From contig DGBL01000100.1 in assembly GCA_002384315.1 (NCBI GenBank), forward strand, positions 1 to 6,440: 6,440 nucleotides of DNA, written 5' to 3'. Position numbers and translations under genes: made by a program. Source of the DNA: Micrococcaceae bacterium UBA4005 (GTDB lineage: Bacteria > Actinomycetota > Actinomycetes > Actinomycetales > Micrococcaceae). The notes under the pieces are model-generated. The model saw only the letters and a program-made list of their open reading frames with translations, was not told the DNA's origin and did no database searches. Positions 1 through 5,769 of this stretch are shown piece by piece (position 1 is the first letter of the stretch; each line of letters begins with the position of its first letter).

Positions 1-321
1 GGTCGGGAAGAGCGCATACACCGGGCCCAAAAGGATAAGGATCGGGTGGAAGTGATCGCCGAGCAGGTTGAAGCCCTCACCCTTGATGGGCACGATAGGA
101 GCATCGAAGCCAGCGTAGGCCTTGGCGAGCTGGGTGAAGATACCCAGATCCCAGGAGGGGCTCTCCAAGCGGTTCCACTGCGCCGTGGAGTAGGCCATAT
201 ACAGGGTGGTCGCCGTCGCGGCGACCGGCCAGGCGGCGACCGGTTGGCGCCGGAGGGCTCCGACGACGCCGGCAATCCACGCGGACGGCCTCACTCTATG
301 TGCCAGTGCGAGGGCGCTCAC
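1..321 (-). CDS. DUF2079-type polytopic membrane protein, N-terminal 107 residues (3' end outside window)
   Basis: The gene starts at GTG 321-319 and its frame stays open to position 1, so only the first 107 residues are seen. The start is chosen because GTGA overlaps the TGA stop of the SCP-like gene by four bases. No clear Shine-Dalgarno is present, so translation probably depends on coupling. Residues 12-22 and about 36-52 are hydrophobic and suit one or two early membrane segments. Next comes SWDLGIFTQLAKAY, then GEGFNLLGDHFHP and a hydrophobic LILLGPVYALF stretch. This pattern (W-D-L-G-I-F followed by G-D-H-F-H-P) is what I recognise from DUF2079 membrane proteins, which resemble GT-C glycosyltransferases. 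In GT-C enzymes an acidic residue in the first outer loop is functional, and the Asp of WDLGIF could fill that role (inference). Substrate and function are unknown. Confidence 0.8.
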   Translation of the reverse strand, partial: MSALALAHRVRPSAWIAGVVGALRRQPVAAWPVAATATTLYMAYSTAQWNRLESPSWDLGIFTQLAKAYAGFDAPIVPIKGEGFNLLGDHFHPILILLGPVYALFPT

Positions 322-704
322 GGGCGGCGGCCGGGTCCGGATGCGGGCGGTGGGAAGAGCGGCAGGACGGTGGAGAGGTCAGCTCGTTGCCCGGAGGCGG
401 ATACCCGGCCCGTGGCCACTGCCGCGGACCAGTCCAGGCTGCCGGTGATTAATTCCAGCCAGGTGGTGGCGTCAGTTTCGACCACGTTTGCTGGGGTTCC
501 GCGGGTATGCCGCGGGCCCTCCACGCACTGGGCGACCCCGTAGGGCGGGATCCGCACCTCGACGCTGTTCCCAGGGGCACGGTCGGCGAGTTCCTCCAAG
601 CTGAAGCGCACCGCCGTCGCGAGCTCAGCAGTGCTGGGGTGTGCGCCAGCGACGGCGCGCAGGGCTGACTGCCCGTCCTGGGCCGGGATACGGCGTCGTG
701 CCAT
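318..704 (-). CDS. small bacterial SCP (sterol carrier protein)-like domain protein
   Basis: This gene encodes 128 residues, from ATG 704-702 to TGA 320-318. The same frame stays open upstream into the asparaginase gene, but the strong GGAGG nine bases before ATG 704 fixes the start. The protein begins MARRRI. Its core includes ATAVRFSLEELADRAPG (about 29-45), SVEVRIPPYG (47-56), QCVEGPRHTRGTPANVVETD (59-78) and a segment ending SASGQRADLS, then a short Pro/Gly/Arg-rich tail. It matches the small 'sterol carrier family' proteins common in actinobacteria, whose ligand and cellular role are not established. It has no signal peptide or membrane segment, so it is probably cytoplasmic. It lies 38 bases after the asparaginase gene and overlaps the DUF2079 gene by four bases, so the three are probably cotranscribed. 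Family assignment is from remembered resemblance. Confidence 0.85.
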   Translation of the reverse strand: MARRRIPAQDGQSALRAVAGAHPSTAELATAVRFSLEELADRAPGNSVEVRIPPYGVAQCVEGPRHTRGTPANVVETDATTWLELITGSLDWSAAVATGRVSASGQRADLSTVLPLFPPPASGPGRRP

Positions 705-713
705 GAAGGGAAG

Positions 714-718
714 CCTCC
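714..718 (-). promoter_or_regulatory. Shine-Dalgarno GGAGG of the SCP-like gene
   Basis: GGAGG on the minus strand sits nine bases before ATG 704-702. It is the strongest ribosome-binding site in the window. It decides the start of the SCP-like gene against the longer in-frame reading frame that runs back to about 1052 inside the asparaginase gene. Confidence 0.8.
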
Positions 719-742
719 GCCTTTCTCGTATGGGTGGTTGGA

Positions 743-1765
743 TTAGTCCAGCAGAGCCATGACCGGCGCGGCAAGCCGCAGGCTCCCGACGGGGGATCCG
801 CCGCCCAGGACGGGCGGAACCACTTTCTGCAGGACGGCGCCCACCGCGCCGACCTCGACCGCGCCGGCGGCAGCGAACAGGGTCAGGCCCACCAGTGTGG
901 CCGCACGGTTGTTCCCGTCGAGGATTTTCAGCGCCAGGGACGCCCCGTTGGGCGCCGCCAGCACCAGGACGCCTTCGGCCCCGTTCTTGGCAATGATGCC
1001 GAGGTCTTCCATGACGACAGTGTTCTCCCGGCCGTGGCCCTGGATTGCCCAAGGGTAGTCCAGCATAGCCGTGGCCACCGTTGCGGCCCGGGCGTCGGAG
1101 TTCCTATCCGAGGGGGATTTGGCGAGTTTGCCGATACCCCGGGCAAGGGCGGTCAGCGACATGGCCGGCAGGGGGCTGCCGCAACCGTCCACGCCCCAAT
1201 GGGCGGGCGCTTCGCCGGTGTATTCCTCGATGACCTCGGCCACCCGCTGCTGCACGGGGTGGGAACGGTCCAGGTAGGTGCTGTGGTCCCAGTTGTTTTC
1301 GGTGCAGGCCCAGAGAAAACCAGCGTGCTTGCCGGAGCAGTTGAATGCAGTGGGTTGCCGCCCGTGCCCGTGGAGGATCAGCCAGGCACGGGCGTCCGCG
1401 TCCTCAGGCCAGGCGGCGGGGCAGTGCAGGTGTTCGGCGGTGACCCCGGCGGCGGAGAGCATGGTCTCGACCACGGCCACGTGGTCGCGGCTGCCGGTGT
1501 GGCTGGCCGCTGCGAGGGCGACTTGCGGCCCGCGCAGCGGAACGCCGGACTGCATGGTGGCCAGGGCCTGGAAGGGTTTGAGCGTCGACCTCGGGTAGAT
1601 CGGTGCCGTGATATTCCCCAGCGCAGTGACCACGCTGCCGTCCGCGGCCAGCACCACTGCCGAACCCGCATGGCGGGACTCCACGAAGCCGTTGCGTTCC
1701 AGGACGGCGAGATCGACGGCGTCGCCGGCGTTGAAAGTCTCAGGCATGCTCCCAGTATTGCCCAT
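743..1765 (-). CDS. L-asparaginase II, class 3 (Rhizobium etli AnsA/ReAV type)
   Basis: The protein has 340 residues and belongs to the asparaginase II family (PF06089), which hydrolyses L-asparagine to aspartate and ammonia and is unrelated in fold to E. coli AnsA/AnsB. The family's catalytic and zinc-site residues are all present at near-collinear positions: S60-x-x-K63 (in RSTLKPFQ), S88 (ASHTG), C143 and K146 (NCSGKHAG), C195 (VDGCGSP) and K260 (AKNGAEG). By my recall these match Ser48/Lys51, Ser80, Cys135/Lys138, Cys189 and Lys263 of the R. etli enzyme. No signal peptide is seen, so it is probably cytoplasmic. The start ATG 1765-1763 has only a weak purine stretch before it; ATG 1747-1745 (residue 7) is an alternative. 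The gene starts 20 bases after phnN with no terminator between, so it may be read from the phosphonate operon, but no metabolic link is known. Confidence 0.9.
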   Translation of the reverse strand: MGNTGSMPETFNAGDAVDLAVLERNGFVESRHAGSAVVLAADGSVVTALGNITAPIYPRSTLKPFQALATMQSGVPLRGPQVALAAASHTGSRDHVAVVETMLSAAGVTAEHLHCPAAWPEDADARAWLILHGHGRQPTAFNCSGKHAGFLWACTENNWDHSTYLDRSHPVQQRVAEVIEEYTGEAPAHWGVDGCGSPLPAMSLTALARGIGKLAKSPSDRNSDARAATVATAMLDYPWAIQGHGRENTVVMEDLGIIAKNGAEGVLVLAAPNGASLALKILDGNNRAATLVGLTLFAAAGAVEVGAVGAVLQKVVPPVLGGGSPVGSLRLAAPVMALLD

Positions 1766-1785
1766 CGGCTCTGCTGTAGTCGCAC

Positions 1786-2349
1786 TTATGCATGAGGGTG
1801 CTGTGTCCCGTGCACCCGTGTGAGGAACGCGGTCAGCGCCGTGCCTGCTTCCTCAAGCGTGCCGTCGTTCACGATCTCTAGGTCGGCTGGATATCCCGGG
1901 GCGGGATCAGGCCGGCTAACCCGGGCCTCGGCACCGGCCTCATCCTCGCGGCCCCGCGCAAGTATCCGCGCCCGCCGGATATGCTCCGGCACCGTGATCC
2001 GTACCACCCACACGTTCGCGAACAGGGTGGGCAGGTGCGTGAGCACCTCGCGCGAAACGTTTGCGACCACCACGTGGTGGGTGGCAATGGCGTCGAACAC
2101 CGCAGCCGGAATCCCGTACGCGAGACCGTGCGCCTGCCAGGTCAGGGCGAAGTCGCCCCGGTTTTCTGCAGCCGCGAATTCCGCCTCGCTCACCGGATCG
2201 TGGTCCTCTCCGGCACCTGCCGGACGGGTGATCCGGCGGCGGGGAAAGATCACTCCACCGTGGCCTTCCAACGCGGTGCGGGCGCACTCGATGACCGAGT
2301 CCTTCCCCGACCCGCTGGGCCCGACGACGGCGACGAAACCAGCGCTCAC
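1786..2349 (-). CDS. phnN: ribose 1,5-bisphosphate phosphokinase PhnN
   Basis: PhnN uses ATP to convert ribose 1,5-bisphosphate to PRPP, the last step of the C-P lyase route. The protein has a guanylate-kinase-like P-loop at 10-18 (GPSGSGKDS), RRRITRP at 37-43, GEDHDPVSEAEF at about 47-58, HGLAYGIP at about 74-81 and VVVANVSRE near 93-101, all typical of PhnN. I start it at GTG 2349-2347. That codon makes a four-base GTGA overlap with the phnM stop and gives 187 residues, close to the 185 of E. coli PhnN. A GTG at 2373 would add eight residues and a 28-base overlap with no better ribosome site. The Shine-Dalgarno is weak (CAGG eight bases upstream), so coupling to phnM is likely. The stop is TAA, unlike the TGA of every other gene in the operon. 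Confidence 0.93.
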   Translation of the reverse strand: MSAGFVAVVGPSGSGKDSVIECARTALEGHGGVIFPRRRITRPAGAGEDHDPVSEAEFAAAENRGDFALTWQAHGLAYGIPAAVFDAIATHHVVVANVSREVLTHLPTLFANVWVVRITVPEHIRRARILARGREDEAGAEARVSRPDPAPGYPADLEIVNDGTLEEAGTALTAFLTRVHGTQHPHA

Positions 2350-3524
2350 GCCACTCGCCTGCCCCCACGCCACACCGAGCGCACAACCGGGACGGGCGAG
2401 CCCAGCGGGTGCTGCTCCGAAGACGCCCCCTCATAGGAATGGACGCGAAGGACGTCGGCACGCTTACCGATGGCAATCACGCCGCGGTCATCGAGCCCGA
2501 CGGCGCGTGCCGGGTTGGCGCTGACCAGCGCAGCCCCCTGTGGCAGCGTGATATCTCCGCGCCCGAAGAGCAGGAACACCGCCTGGAGGGGACTGGCCGG
2601 CACATAGTCACTCGAGAGAATGTCGAGCAGCCCTAGGCTCAACAGCTCGGTGGCGGACACGTTGCCCGAATGCGAACCGCCACGCACAATGTTCGGTGCG
2701 CCCATCACAATCAGTTGCCCGGCGGCGCGGGCGGCGCGGGCGGCTTCAAGCGTCGTCGGGAATTCCGAAATCATCACACCAGCCTCGGCGGACTCATCGA
2801 CGTGCGCTTGGGTGGCGTCGTCGTGCGCGGCGATCATGATCCCGCGCTGGGAGGCGCGCTTGGCCATCAGTTTCCGGTTCTCCACCGAGTACTGCGAGGA
2901 GAGCACATGAAGTTCAGCGACATGCTGCTCAAACTGGAGGTTGCTCATGTTGTGCTTGCCAACCATGTAGGTGCGGAACGTCTCAACGTCGGCATACTGG
3001 CGCTGCCCCGGCGTGTGGTCCATCAGCGACACCATCCGCACCCGCTGATGGCCGCCCACCTCGTCGAATACGTCGACAACATCGGCCGTGGCGACCTCGC
3101 AGCGCAAGTGGACATAGTGGTCGGCCCGTAGCAGGCCGGACTCGGCGGCGTGGACCACCGCATTGACCAGGGTGCGCGCGTTGCCGGCCAGCCGGTTCTC
3201 CCCAGGACCGCTGCCGATGCGCATGGCGTCCAATACCGTTGTCATACCGGAAGCAGCCATCTGCGCGTCGTGGGCGATTACGGCGGGAATGGGGTCCCAA
3301 AACCTTTTGGGCCGTGGCTGATAGTGCGATTCAACCTGGTCGGTGTGCAGCTCGACTAGTCCGGGCATGAGGTAGTCGGCTTCGAGGTCTTCGACCAGCG
3401 CGCCCTCTGCTGGTAGGTGCGGGTCGTGGGAAATGTGGGCGATGATGCCGTTTTCGATGCGCACGGAACCATGCAGGACCTGGTCCTCAAGGACCAGCTG
3501 GGCGTTGTTCAGGACGAGTGACAT
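2346..3524 (-). CDS. phnM: alpha-D-ribose 1-methylphosphonate 5-triphosphate diphosphatase PhnM
   Basis: PhnM is an amidohydrolase-fold enzyme that releases pyrophosphate from ribosyl-1-phosphonate 5-triphosphate, producing the 5-phosphate substrate of PhnJ. The 392 residues compare with about 378 in E. coli. Family signatures appear in order: PGLVELHTD at 54-62 (the family has HTD where most amidohydrolases have HxH), HLRCE at 139-143, SLMDHTPGQRQ at 166-176, AAHDDAT at 232-238, VMGAPNIVRGGSHSGN at 273-288 and LSSDYVP at 303-309, where D306 is the likely catalytic aspartate. ATG 3524-3522 has GGAG eight bases upstream and overlaps the preceding TGA by one base (TGATG). The C-terminus overlaps the phnN start by four bases. 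Nothing looks broken, so an active enzyme is expected. Confidence 0.96.
   Translation of the reverse strand: MSLVLNNAQLVLEDQVLHGSVRIENGIIAHISHDPHLPAEGALVEDLEADYLMPGLVELHTDQVESHYQPRPKRFWDPIPAVIAHDAQMAASGMTTVLDAMRIGSGPGENRLAGNARTLVNAVVHAAESGLLRADHYVHLRCEVATADVVDVFDEVGGHQRVRMVSLMDHTPGQRQYADVETFRTYMVGKHNMSNLQFEQHVAELHVLSSQYSVENRKLMAKRASQRGIMIAAHDDATQAHVDESAEAGVMISEFPTTLEAARAARAAGQLIVMGAPNIVRGGSHSGNVSATELLSLGLLDILSSDYVPASPLQAVFLLFGRGDITLPQGAALVSANPARAVGLDDRGVIAIGKRADVLRVHSYEGASSEQHPLGSPVPVVRSVWRGGRRVA
2722..2744. repeat. short 9-bp tandem repeat inside phnM
   Basis: Two perfect copies of GCGGCGCGG (2722-2730 and 2731-2739) are followed by a partial third copy. On the minus strand they encode the alanine/arginine run AARAARAAG near residues 261-269 of PhnM. 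A whole-unit slippage would add or remove three codons without a frameshift. It is probably just the coding of an alanine-rich helix in a high-GC genome. Confidence 0.6.
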
Positions 3525-4201
3525 CAGGCGGTCTCCAGGCTCGGTCGGCAGGTGAAGGGGTGGACGGACAGGAGCCGGAAGGCGGCGCCGGGCTCCTGCT
3601 CGATACTGATCACGATCGCCGTGACCGGCACATCGATACCGGCAACGTCCGCGAAGTGTTCTCCGAGTGCAGCATCGATCTCCGGCGCGCGCTCTGTCGG
3701 TATGTTGTCGGTGAGCGTGAGGTGGAAACGGAACTCCTCAAGCACGTACGGGTATCCCCAACGTTCCAGCAAATTCCGCTGGCGCTGGTTGAGCTGCTCC
3801 GGATGCCGACGACGAATCTCCGCCACCCCGAGTGGGGCGCGAAACTCCTCGAACCGGCGTACGGCGTCGGCGGCCAGGCTGTCGAGATCGGACGCCTCGC
3901 CGTCCGGCAGCAGCGCCCTGAAGCCATCGATCGCAGCAACCTGTGGCCCGGGGATCGCAACGGGGCGCCGGCTAGCCGCGAACTCATCCGCGGCTTGGCG
4001 CAACTCCGCTTCCGTTCGGCCCTCAGCGAGGCGGAACGGAGCCTTGAGGGTCGCATGGAACCCGTATCGGCGGGCATTGACCGTGAGGTCTCGAACGTCC
4101 TCGCGGGCGTACCACGCGTGGGCTGCCTGACGGAGGCGGACTGCTGCGGAGGGATCGGCCTCGTCAGCACCAGGTACCGCATACACGGCGTAACGGCTCA
4201 C
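3524..4201 (-). CDS. DUF1045 phosphonate-operon protein, 2H phosphoesterase superfamily
   Basis: The 225-residue protein carries the two HxT motifs of 2H phosphoesterases: H49-A-T51 in YGFHATLKAPF and H160-L-T162 in FRFHLTLTDN. It matches the DUF1045 / 'putative phosphonate metabolism protein' family (PF06299, TIGR03223), long known to sit in C-P lyase operons without an assigned reaction. Some 2H enzymes open ribose cyclic phosphates, including ADP-ribose 1'',2''-cyclic phosphate. I therefore infer that it opens 5-phosphoribosyl 1,2-cyclic phosphate, the PhnJ product, to ribose 1,5-bisphosphate, which is PhnP's job in E. coli. No phnP lies between phnJ and the end of phnN. The start is GTG 4201-4199, with AGGAG eight bases upstream and a GTGA overlap with the phnL stop. 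No signal peptide or membrane segment is seen. Family assignment is strong; the reaction is a hypothesis. Confidence 0.9.
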   Translation of the reverse strand: MSRYAVYAVPGADEADPSAAVRLRQAAHAWYAREDVRDLTVNARRYGFHATLKAPFRLAEGRTEAELRQAADEFAASRRPVAIPGPQVAAIDGFRALLPDGEASDLDSLAADAVRRFEEFRAPLGVAEIRRRHPEQLNQRQRNLLERWGYPYVLEEFRFHLTLTDNIPTERAPEIDAALGEHFADVAGIDVPVTAIVISIEQEPGAAFRLLSVHPFTCRPSLETA

Positions 4202-4953
4202 GCGATGCTCTCCTGCCGTGCTGCCGAGAAGGTGTGCACGTCGACAGTGGCGTCGGCGACGGCTTCGCGGACGTCGGCGTCGTGGAAGATTCCCAGCATC
4301 CCCACGCCTTCGGCGAGACGTTCGCGGATCAGTTCGATCACCACGCCGCGATTGCGGGCATCGAGTGAGGCTGTGGGTTCGTCGAGCAGCAACAGCGGCC
4401 GCTCCGTCACGAACCCGCGGGCGATGTTCACCCGTTGCTGCTCACCGCCCGAGAAGGTGGCGGGCGGCAATGACCATAGCCGCTCGGGAATACTCAGGCG
4501 AGCTAGCATGATGCTGGCACGCTCGCGGGCTTCCTGCCGGTCGGCTCCGCGTTCGACCAGCGGTTCGGCGACGACGTCGAGCGCCGGCACCCGGGGAACG
4601 GCGCGCAGGAACTGGCTCACGTATCCGATCGTGGAACGGCGGGCGGCGAGGACTTCCCGCGGCTGCGCCGTGACGAGATCAAGGACAGCTCCCTGATGGT
4701 TGAGCAGCACCCGGCCGGAGTCTGCGCCGTAGTTGCCGTACACCATTTTCATCACGGAACTCTTTCCTGACCCGGACTCTCCGCCCAGCACCACGCAGTG
4801 CCCGCGCGGGACGTCGAAGGTCAGTCCGCTGAGCACGGGGAGCTGCTGCGATTGCTGCAGGTGCAGGGTGAACGTCTTCCTGACGTCCTGCACCGAGAGG
4901 ATGGTGCCCTGGGGCATGCCAGTGGAGTTTTCGGTGGACTTGTCATAGGTCAT
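4198..4953 (-). CDS. phnL: C-P lyase ABC-type ATPase subunit PhnL
   Basis: PhnL is an ABC-type nucleotide-binding protein that, with PhnK, docks on the PhnGHIJ core complex; it is needed for phosphonate breakdown rather than being a proven transporter subunit. The 251 residues contain Walker A GESGSGKSS at 58-66, the Q-loop in YVSQFLRAVPRV at 111-122 (this wording is PhnL-specific), the signature SGGEQQRVNIARG at 168-180, Walker B LLLLDEP with D191/E192, and switch histidine H224 in GIFHD. All key residues are intact. The N-terminus is about 16 residues longer than I recall for E. coli PhnL. ATG 4953-4951 is preferred because AGGG lies seven bases upstream, while the next ATG (4917, residue 13) has no ribosome site. 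It begins three bases after the phnK stop and overlaps the DUF1045 gene by four bases. Confidence 0.95.
   Translation of the reverse strand: MTYDKSTENSTGMPQGTILSVQDVRKTFTLHLQQSQQLPVLSGLTFDVPRGHCVVLGGESGSGKSSVMKMVYGNYGADSGRVLLNHQGAVLDLVTAQPREVLAARRSTIGYVSQFLRAVPRVPALDVVAEPLVERGADRQEARERASIMLARLSIPERLWSLPPATFSGGEQQRVNIARGFVTERPLLLLDEPTASLDARNRGVVIELIRERLAEGVGMLGIFHDADVREAVADATVDVHTFSAARQESIA
4210..4214 (-). promoter_or_regulatory. Shine-Dalgarno AGGAG of the DUF1045 gene
   Basis: AGGAG on the minus strand, inside the 3' end of phnL, lies eight bases before GTG 4201-4199. It supports the non-ATG start and shows that this gene has its own ribosome site besides the four-base coupling overlap. Confidence 0.75.
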
Positions 4954-4956
4954 GTG

Positions 4957-5769
4957 TCAGCCCTGCAAAATCGAGGAAACGAGCAGTTGGGTGTAAGCGG
5001 CTTGCGGATCGTCCAGCACACGGTCGGTAAGCCCGGCCTCGATGACGGCACCGTCTTTCATCACCAGCGTGCGGTGTGAAATGAGGCGGGCGACGGCTAG
5101 ATCGTGCGTCACGATCACGACGGCGAGGCCCAGTTCCGCGACGAGTGAGCGGATGAGGTCCAGCAGGCGGGCCTGCACCGAGACGTCCAGGCCGCTGGTC
5201 GGCTCGTCCATGAAGACCAAGCGTGGTTCGAACACCAAGTTCCGTGCGATCTGTACCCGCTGGCGCATGCCCCCCGAGAAGGTCGCCGGAGTGTCGTCGA
5301 TCCGCTCGGCCGGGATCTCCACCCGGCGCAGCCATTCTTCCGCTTTTGCCCGGATCTGCCCGTAATGGCGCCATCCGTTGGCCATGAGCGGTTCACCGAC
5401 ATTGCCGCCTGCGCTGACGTGCATGCGCAGTCCCTCGGCGGCGTCCTGGTGCACAAAGCCCCAGTCTGTGCGCCATAACCGGCGCACCTCGCGCTCGCTC
5501 AGGGTTGACAGTTCGAGCAGATCCTCGGGGGAACCGCCCGGACCGCCGGTTCCATCCGCGCGGGTCGTGCGGTACCTGATAGACCCTTCGTCAACGCTGA
5601 GGCGCTGGGACAGGATGCCCAGGAGGGTGGACTTGCCGGAGCCTGATTCGCCCACGACGGCCAGTACCTCGCCGGGCCACAGGTCGAAGCTCACGTTGCG
5701 GCAGCCGAAGCGGTCGCCGTAGCGGTGACCGGCGTCTGTCACGCTCAGCAGGGGCCTGTCGTCGTTCAT
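4957..5769 (-). CDS. phnK: C-P lyase ABC-type ATPase subunit PhnK
   Basis: PhnK is the ABC-type subunit that binds the PhnJ face of the C-P lyase core complex and whose ATPase activity is required for phosphonate use. The 270 residues contain Walker A GESGSGKST at 40-48, Q108 in GFVHQD, the signature SGGMRQRVQIARN at 165-177, Walker B LVFMDEP at 184-190, and H222 in VIVTHDL. The C-terminal ERVLDDP-like stretch (TDRVLDDP, 248-255) is also typical. It is about 18 residues longer than E. coli PhnK (252). Most of the excess is a Gly/Pro-rich loop around residues 68-86, between Walker A and the Q-loop. ATG 5769-5767 has GAGG seven bases upstream and overlaps the phnJ stop as ATGA. The sequence resembles oligopeptide-transporter ATPases, but the context and wording favour PhnK. 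Confidence 0.95.
   Translation of the reverse strand: MNDDRPLLSVTDAGHRYGDRFGCRNVSFDLWPGEVLAVVGESGSGKSTLLGILSQRLSVDEGSIRYRTTRADGTGGPGGSPEDLLELSTLSEREVRRLWRTDWGFVHQDAAEGLRMHVSAGGNVGEPLMANGWRHYGQIRAKAEEWLRRVEIPAERIDDTPATFSGGMRQRVQIARNLVFEPRLVFMDEPTSGLDVSVQARLLDLIRSLVAELGLAVVIVTHDLAVARLISHRTLVMKDGAVIEAGLTDRVLDDPQAAYTQLLVSSILQG
4961..4964 (-). promoter_or_regulatory. Shine-Dalgarno AGGG of phnL
   Basis: AGGG, inside the last codons of phnK, is seven bases before ATG 4953-4951. It favours that start for phnL over the internal ATG at 4917. Confidence 0.55.

Noticed and set aside
46..543. A 165-codon plus-strand reading frame opposite the DUF2079 start and the SCP-like gene
   Set aside because: The minus strand here gives recognisable DUF2079 and SCP-family wording; the plus frame gives none.
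705..742. A terminator between the asparaginase and SCP-like genes
   Set aside because: There is no stable inverted repeat followed by a T-run. The segment instead carries the Shine-Dalgarno of the SCP-like gene.
705..1052. Upstream extension of the SCP-like reading frame into the asparaginase gene
   Set aside because: The extra 116 residues are Arg/Gly-rich and overlap a real gene in another frame. GGAGG at 714-718 and the MARRRI start at 704 mark the true beginning.
734..1795. A 353-codon plus-strand reading frame opposite the asparaginase gene
   Set aside because: It is the antisense of a gene with full catalytic motifs. Its translation is Gly/Arg-rich with no recognisable domain, as expected in high-GC DNA.
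1766..1830. A promoter for the asparaginase gene, with CATAAG as a -10 element
   Set aside because: No -35-like hexamer lies at a suitable distance and the match is weak, so it cannot be supported from sequence alone.
2350..2373. Longer phnN start at GTG 2373
   Set aside because: It would give a 28-base overlap and eight extra residues. GTG 2349 gives the GTGA coupling seen elsewhere in the operon and a length matching known PhnN.
3518..4696. A 392-codon plus-strand reading frame opposite the DUF1045 gene and phnL
   Set aside because: It spans two well-supported genes on the other strand, has low-complexity Ser/Arg-rich translation and shows no domain. It is a shadow.
4198..5769. phnK and phnL as a peptide/nickel ABC transporter ATPase pair (Dpp/Opp type)
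   Set aside because: Residues specific to PhnK and PhnL, and their position between phnJ and phnM without permease genes, fit the C-P lyase complex better.
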